From assembly GCA_963847515.1 (NCBI GenBank), contig CAWKAA010000005.1:930001-994000 (forward strand): a stretch of 64,000 nucleotides of DNA, written 5' to 3'. The notes under the pieces are model-generated. The model saw nothing but the letters and a program-made list of their open reading frames with translations, had not been told where the DNA came from and made no database searches. The DNA comes from QHXW01 sp963847515 (lineage in GTDB: Bacteria > Acidobacteriota > Terriglobia > Bryobacterales > Bryobacteraceae). Below, in pieces: positions 8,326 through 16,499 of the stretch (position 1 is the first letter of the stretch; every line of letters begins with the position of its first letter). Made by a program: the position numbers and the translations under genes.

Positions 8326-8916
8326 TCATCTCACCAACTCCAGTGCGCGCCGGAACAGCGGCTCGAATTCCGCTGCCGCGCCGCTCGACTTGGCCTTACG
8401 AACGGCTTGTTCCGCCGCGGTCCGCGCGCAGCCCAGGTTCAACAGCGCGGAGAGCACGTCCTGCTCGACTTCGCTCAGCGATCGTGTGGGCGGCTCCATA
8501 GTCTCGCCGGCGGGGGCCGGCAGCTTGTCGCGCAGCTCCAGCACCATCCGCTCGGCGGTTTTTTTGCCCACGCCGGGAATACGCACCAGCCTTTCCAGCT
8601 CGCCTTTCCGAATGGCCGTTATGAGATCCACCGCCGCTAATCCGGAAAGGATCTTGATGGCCAGCGACGGGCCGATACCGCTCACACCGATCAATTTTTC
8701 GAACAGATTTTTCTCGTCCTGCGAAAGAAACCCGTAGAGGGCCAGCGTGTCCTCGCGGACGTGCGTGTAAACTCGCAGCCGGACTTCGCGGCCCGCGTCG
8801 GGAAGTTGCGTGTAGGTCGTGATGGGAATGTGCAGTTCGTACCCGACGCCACCTGCGTCTACAATTGCGTGATTCGGACCTTTCTCCACCAACAAGCCCC
8901 GCAGCACGGCAATCAT
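8326..8916 (-). CDS. ruvA: Holliday junction-binding protein RuvA
   Basis: From the ATG at 8916 (MIAVLRGLLVEKG) the product is 196 aa, normal for RuvA. The OB fold is followed by two helix-hairpin-helix motifs, LIGVSGIGPSLAIKIL and LVRIPGVGKKTAERMV, and a C-terminal UBA-like domain (SEVEQDVLSALLNLGC). RuvA tetramers bind four-way junctions and load RuvB. An in-frame start at 9087 adds 57 residues that overlap rsmE and is rejected. The ATPase gene follows 76 bases downstream on the same strand. Confidence 0.95.
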   Translation of the reverse strand: MIAVLRGLLVEKGPNHAIVDAGGVGYELHIPITTYTQLPDAGREVRLRVYTHVREDTLALYGFLSQDEKNLFEKLIGVSGIGPSLAIKILSGLAAVDLITAIRKGELERLVRIPGVGKKTAERMVLELRDKLPAPAGETMEPPTRSLSEVEQDVLSALLNLGCARTAAEQAVRKAKSSGAAAEFEPLFRRALELVR

Positions 8917-8937
8917 AGAGTCTCTAGTATGCCATCC

Positions 8938-8966
8938 GATTCGCGTTGATTCGTGTGCATTCGCGC
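8938..8966. repeat. GATTCGCG-type interspersed repeat, copy 1
   Basis: The sequence reads GATTCGCGTTGATTCGTGTGCATTCGCG. It matches the reverse complement of 35556-35590 at most positions (ATTCGCG, GATTCG, CATTCGCG blocks). It lies in the divergent ruvA-rsmE region and overlaps the extreme 5' end of the long rsmE frame, which favours a later rsmE start. Confidence 0.6.
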
Positions 8967-8979
8967 CATACCATGTTTT

Positions 8980-9693
8980 TTGGCCCGCCGCCGATTTTTC
9001 GTAGACCGGATTCATGGCGATCGCGCAGAGCTCACCGGCGATGACGCCCGGCACTTGGCCCGCGTGCTGCGCGCAGAAGTGGGCCAACAGTACGAGCTGT
9101 CGGATAACCAGCGCGCATTCCTCGCCGAGATCTCGGAAGTAGGCGCTCAGCGCGTCACGTTCCGCGTCGTCGAACCGCTCCCACCCGAGACGCCGTCACC
9201 TGAAATCACCATTTTCGCGGCGCTCATCAAGTTCGATCGCTTTGAATGGCTGGTGGAAAAGGCTACCGAGCTGGGAGTTGCCAGCATTGTTCCGGTAGAC
9301 GCCGATCGCACCGAAGAAGGCTTGGCACGGGCCGCAGTCAAACGTGTGGATCGCTGGAAAAAGATCGCGCGGGAGAGCAGCCAGCAGTCACGGCGACTTC
9401 GCATCCCGGAAATCGCGGCGCCCATAACCTTCGATGCGGCCATTTCTGACTCAACCGCGACCCGCTTTTTTCTCGACGAGAAACCGGGCGCCGATCCGCT
9501 GCTTCGCTTCTTGCCCGCAGCTCCGACGCCTGGCGGCGCCATCGCCATCCTCACCGGCCCGGAAGGCGGCTGGACCGATCGCGAGCGCGACCTGGCTGCT
9601 CGCGCCGGCTGGAAACCGGTGTCGATCAGCCGGCAAGTCCTCCGGTCGGAAACGGCAGCCATCGCCGCTCTGGCCATTTTGGGTCATTTCTAG
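8980..9693 (+). CDS. rsmE: 16S rRNA m3U1498 methyltransferase RsmE
   Basis: The protein is about 237 aa from a TTG at 8980 (LARRRFFVDRIHGDRAEL, matching the usual RRFFV start); an ATG at 8953 is in frame but lies in an interspersed repeat. The N-terminal PUA-like domain has HLARVLRAEVGQQYEL. The SPOUT domain has KATELGVASIVPV, the SAM-binding GPEGGWTDRERDLA and the trefoil-knot end LRSETAAIAALAIL. It methylates N3 of U1498 in 16S rRNA. The downstream phosphoesterase gene follows 53 bases later. Confidence 0.93.
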   Translation: MARRRFFVDRIHGDRAELTGDDARHLARVLRAEVGQQYELSDNQRAFLAEISEVGAQRVTFRVVEPLPPETPSPEITIFAALIKFDRFEWLVEKATELGVASIVPVDADRTEEGLARAAVKRVDRWKKIARESSQQSRRLRIPEIAAPITFDAAISDSTATRFFLDEKPGADPLLRFLPAAPTPGGAIAILTGPEGGWTDRERDLAARAGWKPVSISRQVLRSETAAIAALAILGHF

Positions 9694-9746
9694 AACATTT
9701 TGCCCTGAAACGACCCGAGTGGCCGATTAGAATAAAGGGAGCGCTT

Positions 9747-10922
9747 ATGGGGTTCTATACCGGAATGACGGTGGAGACTGTGGTGGTGCTTGCACTGAGT
9801 TTCGTGCAATGGCGACTTGCCATTCTGACTAACTGTAAGATAAGGCAGTATTTGAAGGGTCGCGTGGCCGGTTTTATAAGGATTCTGGTGATGCTTCTCG
9901 CGGCAGCGATAGTGGCTGGCCTAATGCTGAACCTGCCTAACGCCAGCCATTTGAGGTTCAGCCCGTCGTTTTTTGGTGTGATGCGGGGCGTCAGTCTGTT
10001 CTGGGCGCTGCTGTCCACTCCTATCTGGCTGGCGTGGCGCGCTTTGCACCGCCGGGGCCACCAAGGCGAACCGGAGGTGGATTCCACGCGCCGGGCGGTG
10101 CTCCGTACCGCAGGTATGCTGGCCTCCGCCATCCCGGGCGCGGTACTGGGGTTCGGCGTATTCGTAGAACGCACGGCATTTCGTGTCCGCGAAATGGATA
10201 TCTCCATTCCGGGCTTGCATCCCGACCTGGACGGTTTGCGGTTGGTCCAGCTTAGTGACATTCATCTGAGCCCGTACCTGAGCGAGACGGAGTTCGCACG
10301 AGTTGTGGACGCCGCCAACGAATTGCGCGGCCACCTCGTCTTCGTTACCGGTGACCTGATCTCGATGCGCGGCGACCCTCTCGATGCCTGCCTGCATCAA
10401 ATCTCCCGCCTGCGTTCGGACGCCGGGATTATCGGCTGCCTGGGAAATCACGAGGTCTACGCCGGAACCGAGGACTACACCACGGCGGAAGGTGCGCGAC
10501 TGGGCATTCCGTTTCTGCGCAGCCAGGCCCGGCAGCTCCGCTTCGGCAATGCGTCGATGAATATCGCGGGCGTCGACTACCAAAAGATGAGCGCGCAGCC
10601 GCATTATTTGCGAGGCGCCGAGCACCTGATCGCTCCTGATACGTTGAACATTCTGCTGTCGCACAATCCCGATGTGTTTCCGGTCGCAGCAAAGCAGGGA
10701 TGGGATCTCACTCTCGCCGGCCATACTCACGGCGGACAGGTCAATGTCGAGATTTTGCACCATGAGATCAACATGGCACGCTTCTACACGCCGTACGTTT
10801 ACGGCCATTACCGCTCCGGAAAGTCATCCATTTACGTGACGCGCGGCATCGGCACCATCGGGATGCCTGCGAGGCTGGGAGCGCCACCAGAGATTGCCGT
10901 GCTACGCTTGCGACAAGCTTAA
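9747..10922 (+). CDS. Membrane-anchored metallophosphoesterase (YaeI/YkuE-like)
   Basis: The 391-aa protein starts with three or four hydrophobic segments (roughly residues 5-25, 38-55, 72-90, 118-138) and then has a calcineurin-like domain. The metal motifs are in order: QLSDIHLSPY, FVTGDLIS, GCLGNHEVYAG, ILLSHNPDVFP and LAGHTHGGQVN. Relatives hydrolyse phosphodiesters or lipid pyrophosphates such as UDP-diacylglucosamine at the membrane; the substrate here is unknown. Its stop overlaps the start of the next phosphoesterase by one base (TAATG), so the two are translationally coupled. Confidence 0.9.
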   Translation: MGFYTGMTVETVVVLALSFVQWRLAILTNCKIRQYLKGRVAGFIRILVMLLAAAIVAGLMLNLPNASHLRFSPSFFGVMRGVSLFWALLSTPIWLAWRALHRRGHQGEPEVDSTRRAVLRTAGMLASAIPGAVLGFGVFVERTAFRVREMDISIPGLHPDLDGLRLVQLSDIHLSPYLSETEFARVVDAANELRGHLVFVTGDLISMRGDPLDACLHQISRLRSDAGIIGCLGNHEVYAGTEDYTTAEGARLGIPFLRSQARQLRFGNASMNIAGVDYQKMSAQPHYLRGAEHLIAPDTLNILLSHNPDVFPVAAKQGWDLTLAGHTHGGQVNVEILHHEINMARFYTPYVYGHYRSGKSSIYVTRGIGTIGMPARLGAPPEIAVLRLRQA

Positions 10923-11671
10923 TGCCCGCGCAACGATACTTAATCCTTAGCGACATACACGCAAACTGGGAGGGGTTGCAGGCCGTCCTTGAGTCCGCCG
11001 CGGGCGAATACGACCAGATCATTTGCCTGGGCGATCTGGTCGGCTACGGCGCGGATCCCAATTTGGTGACGGAGTGGGTTCGCGCCCGTGTGACCGTTGT
11101 GGTTCGCGGCAATCACGACCGCGCTTCGGCGGGCCTCGAGGATCTGGAATGGTTCAACCCGGTGGCGCGGCGTGCGGCCGAATGGACGCACAGCCAACTC
11201 ACGCCGGAAAATCTCGCCTACATTGCCGCGCTCCCCAAAGGCCCCCTTGCGGTAGAAAGTTTTCAGGTGATGCACGGGTCGCCGCTCGATGAAGATGAGT
11301 ACGTGGTGGCGGCGGCCGATGCCGGGCAGACCTTCCCTTATCTGGAATCGGCGGTGGCTTTCTTCGGCCACACGCATTTGCAAGGCGGATTCCAGTGGGG
11401 ACTCAATCGCGTGCGACCCATTGGACGGCCGTCGGCCAAGCAGAAGGAAATGGCTGTGCCGCTCGAACCGGACTCTGCATATCTGGTGAATCCCGGGTCG
11501 GTGGGCCAGCCCCGTGACGGCGATCCCCGCGCCGGATATGTTCTCTATAATCTGGACGAGCAGTGTGTGATGTACCGCCGCGTGCCCTACGACCTGAGTG
11601 CGGCGCAAGAAAAAATACACCGCGCCGGTCTGCCGGAACTCCTGGCGGCCCGGCTGGCGGTGGGTCGTTAG
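10922..11671 (+). CDS. Metallophosphoesterase, YfcE/MJ0936-like
   Basis: This 249-aa cytosolic-type phosphoesterase has YLILSDIHANWEGLQAVLE at the N terminus, ICLGDLVGYGADPN, VVRGNHDRA, VMHGSPLDEDEYV and FFGHTHLQGG. All metal-binding Asp, Asn and His residues of the family are visible. The VNPGSVGQPRDGDPRAGY segment is typical of the diadenosine-tetraphosphatase-like branch. It is coupled to the upstream membrane phosphoesterase. The substrate is not predictable. Confidence 0.9.
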   Translation: MPAQRYLILSDIHANWEGLQAVLESAAGEYDQIICLGDLVGYGADPNLVTEWVRARVTVVVRGNHDRASAGLEDLEWFNPVARRAAEWTHSQLTPENLAYIAALPKGPLAVESFQVMHGSPLDEDEYVVAAADAGQTFPYLESAVAFFGHTHLQGGFQWGLNRVRPIGRPSAKQKEMAVPLEPDSAYLVNPGSVGQPRDGDPRAGYVLYNLDEQCVMYRRVPYDLSAAQEKIHRAGLPELLAARLAVGR

Positions 11672-11737
11672 CCGACCTCAAATCTCGCGAACAGGGATGA
11701 TGTAGAATCTTGACGCTGTGGTTAAGAGAGGATCTCC

Positions 11738-13549
11738 ATGCCTGTTCGCATGCGCTACTGGCTTTCACTTTCGATCTGCTTCGCGGCAGCCGTCTGGCTT
11801 TCGGGCGCGCCTACGATTACCAAGGGCAACCTGGACGGGTTCGACGATTTCATGGCGAAGGCCATGCAAGAGTTCAAAGTGCCAGGGGCCGCGGTGGCGG
11901 TGGTCAAGGAGGGCAAGATCATTCTCGCCAGGGGATATGGATACCGCGATGTGTCGCGCAAGCTGCCCGTGACCGGCACAACGCTATTCCCCATCGCATC
12001 CATCACGAAGTCGTTCACCGTGACATCGCTTGGGATGCTGGCTGACCAAGGAAAACTCGACTGGGACAAGCCGGTGCGCGAATATCTGCCCGGATTTCGT
12101 ATGTACGATCCGGTCGCGACCGAGCAGTTGACAACTCGCGACATGGTGACGCACCGGAGCGGGTTGCCGCGGCACGATCTGGTCTGGTACTCGAGCAGCT
12201 TTACCAGAGAGCAGTTAGTGGAGAAGCTGCGGTACCTGGAACCGAACAAGCCGCTCCGCTCGAAGTTCCAGTACAACAACCTTATGTTCCTTACAGCCGG
12301 CTATCTGGGCGGGAAGATTGCCGGGATGTCGTGGGAGGATCTGGTGCGCGCACACGTGCTCGATCCGCTAGGGATGCCGAAAACGAAGTTCTCTTCCGAC
12401 GAGGCGCGCAAGACGCCAGACTATGCCTTGCCCTACCGCAAGAACAGGAAGACCGAGGTCGTCAGCGAGATCGAGTTCTCGCGCTGGGGGGATGTGGGTC
12501 CGGCGGGGTCGCTGAACTCGTGTATCGACGACATGGCTAAATACCTGCAGATGCATGTCAACAAGGGAACCGCCGACGGAAAACAGGTGCTAGGCAAAAA
12601 CAACGTGGAGCAGATGCAATCGCCGCAGATGGTGTTGCAGGGCACCCCGCTGTTTGCGGAACTGGGCGAGACCAGTTACGGAATGGGATTGTTCATCGAA
12701 ACCTACCGCGGTCATAAACACGTAAACCACGGGGGCAACCTCGACGGGTTCAGCGCGCAACTCTCTTTTCTGCCGGCTGAGGGAATCGGCGTGGTGGTAT
12801 TGACCAACCTGGACGGAACGCCCCTGCGGGATCTGGTGCCTTACCATGTGTACGACCGGCTGCTGGGACTCGAGAGCATCGACTGGGTCCAGCGATTCCG
12901 CGAGATCGAGCGCAAGGGGCATGAGCAGGAACTGACTGCGGAGAAAAAAGGATACACAGGCCAGAAACCGGGCACGCATCCTTCGCACGAGCTGACGGAT
13001 TACGCCGGCGAGTTCGAGCACCCTGGTTACGGCATGCTGGCCATCCGTGTGGATTCCACCGCGAGCGCGCAGAAGTTGTTTCTGAAACTGAATGACGTCG
13101 AGCGCCCGCTCGAGCACTTCCATTACGACACCTTCCAGGTTCCCGAGAACCCGCTGGATGCGTTCGAAAAGCTGCGCGTCACCTTTCCGACCAACGCGCA
13201 GGGCGAAATCTCGACGGTACAAGCGAACCTGGAAACGAGCGTGAAGGAGATTGTGTTTACGCGGAGAGCGGAGAAGCAGATGTTTGAGACGTCTTTTCTG
13301 CGGCGATTCGCGGGCGAATACGACGCTCCCGGGCGGCCGTGGACCGTGGCGCTGGCCGGCGAAAACGCTCTGCAGCTGGTCTCTCCGGGCGCGCCGCCGC
13401 GCAGGCTAATCCCGCGTCACGGAACGCGGTTCGATGTGAAGGAATTGAACGGAGTGACGCTCGAATTCAAGCAGGATGAAACCGGACAAGTGCAGGAGGT
13501 TGTGGTCTACACGCCCGATTCCGTGCTCGCGATACCGAAAAAGAAATAA
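11738..13549 (+). CDS. Secreted serine hydrolase, class C beta-lactamase / penicillin-binding-protein-like
   Basis: The 603-aa protein has a signal peptide (residues 1-24) and a beta-lactamase-family domain to about residue 385. The catalytic S-x-x-K is S88-I-T-K91, the Y-x-N motif is Y179-N-N181, and HGG (about 333) replaces K-T-G. The C-terminal 200 residues are a DUF3471-like beta domain common in secreted acidobacterial hydrolases. It may act as an esterase, peptidase or D-amino-acid peptidase in the periplasm; real beta-lactamase activity is not implied. Its last 38 codons recur, diverged, at 13728-13841. Confidence 0.9.
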   Translation: MPVRMRYWLSLSICFAAAVWLSGAPTITKGNLDGFDDFMAKAMQEFKVPGAAVAVVKEGKIILARGYGYRDVSRKLPVTGTTLFPIASITKSFTVTSLGMLADQGKLDWDKPVREYLPGFRMYDPVATEQLTTRDMVTHRSGLPRHDLVWYSSSFTREQLVEKLRYLEPNKPLRSKFQYNNLMFLTAGYLGGKIAGMSWEDLVRAHVLDPLGMPKTKFSSDEARKTPDYALPYRKNRKTEVVSEIEFSRWGDVGPAGSLNSCIDDMAKYLQMHVNKGTADGKQVLGKNNVEQMQSPQMVLQGTPLFAELGETSYGMGLFIETYRGHKHVNHGGNLDGFSAQLSFLPAEGIGVVVLTNLDGTPLRDLVPYHVYDRLLGLESIDWVQRFREIERKGHEQELTAEKKGYTGQKPGTHPSHELTDYAGEFEHPGYGMLAIRVDSTASAQKLFLKLNDVERPLEHFHYDTFQVPENPLDAFEKLRVTFPTNAQGEISTVQANLETSVKEIVFTRRAEKQMFETSFLRRFAGEYDAPGRPWTVALAGENALQLVSPGAPPRRLIPRHGTRFDVKELNGVTLEFKQDETGQVQEVVVYTPDSVLAIPKKK

Positions 13550-13922
13550 TGACTGACGTCGGCTAATCATGGGCTGCTCGTAGCGCCGGGCCACGCCCGA
13601 TTTTGGCGGGGACCTGCTGGCCTTTCGGCCGTACGCAAGAAAAAGCCGCAGGTCTCCCGCAAATGACGCGGTAGCCCTGCGCTACCTCGCCGTGTCGCCC
13701 CATCGCCCGGCGCAAAGCGCCGCGAAAGTGCAGGAACTGAACGGAGTGACGCTCGAGTTCAAGCAGGATGCCACGGGACAAGTGCAGGAGGTTGTGGTCT
13801 ACACACCCGATTCCGTGCTCGCGATACCGCAGAGGAAGTAGTCATGCGTTACCTCGCCGTGTCGCTCCATCGCCGCGTCGCCCCGTCAGCGATGCAAAGC
13901 ATCGCCCGGCCCAAAGCGCCGG
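13550..13922. other. Intergenic region with duplicated gene tail and short repeats
   Basis: No intact gene is seen in these 373 bases. They hold a copy of the 3' end of the preceding hydrolase (13728-13841), flanked by two near-identical 25-base direct repeats (13683-13707 and 13850-13874, beginning TACCTCGCCGTGTCG). GTAGCCCTGCGCTAC at 13671-13685 shares its CCCTGCGCTAC core with the hairpin at 27976-27987. The layout suggests recombination between repeats downstream of a once-duplicated gene. Confidence 0.7.
13728..13841 (+). pseudogene. Remnant copy of the 3' end of the serine hydrolase gene
   Basis: The frame GTG-CAG-GAA-CTG... to TAG encodes 37 residues (VQELNGVTLEFKQDATGQVQ, then EVVVYTPDSVLAIPQRK). 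The last 37 codons of the intact hydrolase (13436-13549) encode an almost identical stretch ending PKKK. Differences are mostly silent or conservative, and the stop codons differ (TAG versus TAA). It is either what is left of a tandem paralogue after deletion or a local duplication of the tail. Confidence 0.8.
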
Positions 13923-16379
13923 CTACTCGTATCTTAGGGCTACCGACGGCGAGATTCTAACTGCTCTCCGTGCCGGAATGTAGCTCGCCAGGAAGGCCAC
14001 CGAGCCCAACAGAGCGGCTACCGAAACGAACACCATCGGATCGGTCGGCTTTACGCCGAACAGCATCTCAGCCATCAGCCGCGTGAGCCCATAGGCGCCC
14101 GCCAAGCCGATCACGATCCCGGCGATCGCGAGCCTCATCGCTTGTCGCACAATCATCTTGCGAAGGGCGATCGAATCCGCGCCCAGCGCCAGACGGATAC
14201 CGAATTCCAGCGTGCGCTGCTCCACCGAGTACGCCATGAGTCCGTAAAGTCCGATCGAGGCCAGCAGGATAGCCACAAAAGCGAAGATGCCGAGCAACAG
14301 TGTATTGAACTGATCGCGCGCTGTGGATTGCACTACTACCTGATCCATGGTGCGGATGTGGCCGGCTGGCAGGTCTGCCGCCTGCTGGAAGATCCGCTTG
14401 ATGGGTTCAGCCACAGAGAACGGCGCCACTCTTGTGCGAACCACCCAGGTAAGCGGCATGAACCGGTTATTCAGCTCCATCACGCCGTCGCGGACTTGCG
14501 CCAAAGGAACAAACATCTCATTGACGGGATCCCGGTTGAGACCGCCGTCGCGGGCATCGCCCACGACTCCGATGATCTCGCGAGGCGGTTCGTCGAACGC
14601 AGGCCCCATGCCCGCCCCGATGGTGATTCGTTGTCCAATGGCATTTTCATGCGGCCAGAACCGGCGGGCCATGGCTTCGTTGATTAGGACCACACCCGGC
14701 GCGCCAGCCGCATCGCGTTCGGTGAAGCCGCGGCCGCGCACGACGGGGACGCGGAAGACATCGAAGAAACGCGGCGTGACATAAGCCCAGCCGGCGCCGC
14801 CTTGGGACTGTTGGCCGTTGGCTGGACGGCCCGCAATTGAGAACCCTAGGCCGAGTCCGCCCTCGAGTGGCAAATAGCAGCTTGCCGCGGCCGCTTCCAC
14901 GCCGGGCAAAGCCTCCATGCGTTCGATGGTCTGGCGGGTCATTCCTGTGATGGCCGCGGTTTGATTGAAATGCGTTCCGGTCAGGGAGGTGTCCATGGTG
15001 AGGACATTGTGCGGATCGAAGCCCGGATTGACATTGTGCAGCGCGGAAAAGGTGCGGATGAGCAGGCCCGCGCCCACCAGCAGTACGATAGCGAGCGCCA
15101 TTTCGGTAACCACCAGCAAACTGCGAGCTTTGTTCTGCCGTAGACCTACGCCGGAACGCGCGCCGCTTTCCTTCAGCGTGGAAATGAGATCGGTGCGCGA
15201 GGATTGCAGCGCGGGGAACAACCCGAAGATGATGCCTGTCGCGAGAGCTAGTCCCAAACTGAAGGTCAGGACGGTCCAATCCAAGGTAACCGCCGAGCCG
15301 TCCTCGCCGATGCGCGGGATATTTCCGGGATTCAAGGCGAGAAGCGCACGCACGCCAACGGCTCCGAGCATCACGCCAAAGACGCCGCCGATGAGAGAAA
15401 GCAGGACACTTTCGGTCAGAAGCTGGCGGATAATACGCCCACGTCCCGCGCCGATCGCCGCGCGGATTGCCATTTCACGAGCGCGGCCAGTGGCGCGGAC
15501 CAGCAGCAGGTTGGCTACATTAGCACAGGCGATCAGCAGCACGAAACCGACCGCACCCAAAAGGACAAAGAGGGCCGTGCGCACGTCCCTGACAATTGTT
15601 TCCTGAAGAAGCTGGACGGTGAAGCTGGCCCTCGGCCCTATACCATCCGCAAACTTTCGCCGGAATTCTTCGGCGGCCAGCTTGAGCGCGGCTTGGGCGG
15701 CTCCCAGGCTGGTGCCCGGCCTTAATCGTGCGGAGGCGCCGAAATAGTGGGCGTGCTGCACGCTATTGGGGTCGGCCTGAAAAGGAAGATAGATATCGGC
15801 AGGCGGATCGAACGAGAAGCCTGGCGCCAGAACGCCAATGATGGTGTAGGGTTCCCCGCCAAGCGTGACGCCCTTGCCGATGATGTTGGGATCGGAACCG
15901 AAGCGGCGCTGCCATAGGCCGTTCGATAGCACCACGACATTGCCTCCGCGGGGGCGATCTTCAGCGACGGAGAAGATGCGGCCAAGAGTGAGTTGAGCGC
16001 CGAACAGGTGGAAAAACTCGTGGGAGACGTGAATTCCCTTCAGCTGCTCGGGGCGGTCCCCGCCTGACATATTGATTCCAGGGCCGCCGCCGTCGTACGC
16101 CGCGACATCCTCCAAGACCTGCGTTTGGGCACGCCAGATGTTGTACTTTGGGACGGACGCGCCCCCGAAGTTGCCATCGGGCGTGGCGTTCATGAGTTGC
16201 ACGATGCGATCCGGCTGGGGATAAGGGAGGGGTTTCAGCAACACCGTGTTGACGACCGAGAAAATGGCCGTATTGGCTCCGATCCCGAGCGCCAACGCGG
16301 AAATGGCGGTCAGGGTAAAGCCGGGGCTTTGACGAAGCATGCGGAGCGCATGCTTGAGATCTTTGAGCATGGTGTCCAT
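13923..16379 (-). CDS. ADOP-family MacB-like ABC transporter permease
   Basis: The 818-aa protein has the layout of acidobacterial duplicated orphan permeases: MLKDLKHALRMLRQSPGFTL start, TM1 with ALALGIGANTAIFSVVNTVLLKPLPYP, a MacB periplasmic core (about 50-240), an FtsX domain with three TMs (about 270-400), a second core (about 430-640) and a second FtsX domain (about 690-810). No ATPase gene is adjacent, as usual for this family. It probably belongs to a mechanotransmission or export complex of the MacB type; the partner is unknown. It is divergent from the amine oxidase gene. Confidence 0.93.
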   Translation of the reverse strand: MDTMLKDLKHALRMLRQSPGFTLTAISALALGIGANTAIFSVVNTVLLKPLPYPQPDRIVQLMNATPDGNFGGASVPKYNIWRAQTQVLEDVAAYDGGGPGINMSGGDRPEQLKGIHVSHEFFHLFGAQLTLGRIFSVAEDRPRGGNVVVLSNGLWQRRFGSDPNIIGKGVTLGGEPYTIIGVLAPGFSFDPPADIYLPFQADPNSVQHAHYFGASARLRPGTSLGAAQAALKLAAEEFRRKFADGIGPRASFTVQLLQETIVRDVRTALFVLLGAVGFVLLIACANVANLLLVRATGRAREMAIRAAIGAGRGRIIRQLLTESVLLSLIGGVFGVMLGAVGVRALLALNPGNIPRIGEDGSAVTLDWTVLTFSLGLALATGIIFGLFPALQSSRTDLISTLKESGARSGVGLRQNKARSLLVVTEMALAIVLLVGAGLLIRTFSALHNVNPGFDPHNVLTMDTSLTGTHFNQTAAITGMTRQTIERMEALPGVEAAAASCYLPLEGGLGLGFSIAGRPANGQQSQGGAGWAYVTPRFFDVFRVPVVRGRGFTERDAAGAPGVVLINEAMARRFWPHENAIGQRITIGAGMGPAFDEPPREIIGVVGDARDGGLNRDPVNEMFVPLAQVRDGVMELNNRFMPLTWVVRTRVAPFSVAEPIKRIFQQAADLPAGHIRTMDQVVVQSTARDQFNTLLLGIFAFVAILLASIGLYGLMAYSVEQRTLEFGIRLALGADSIALRKMIVRQAMRLAIAGIVIGLAGAYGLTRLMAEMLFGVKPTDPMVFVSVAALLGSVAFLASYIPARRAVRISPSVALRYE

Positions 16380-16499
16380 TTTGTACCCCCTCTGCCGGAT
16401 AGACGGTGCAACTCGTTGGACGTTCCGGAAGGCGCCAAACTAAGCTATCATTTCCACTCGCACTAACCATGGCCCGGTGCGGCTCAATCTGGAGGACAA

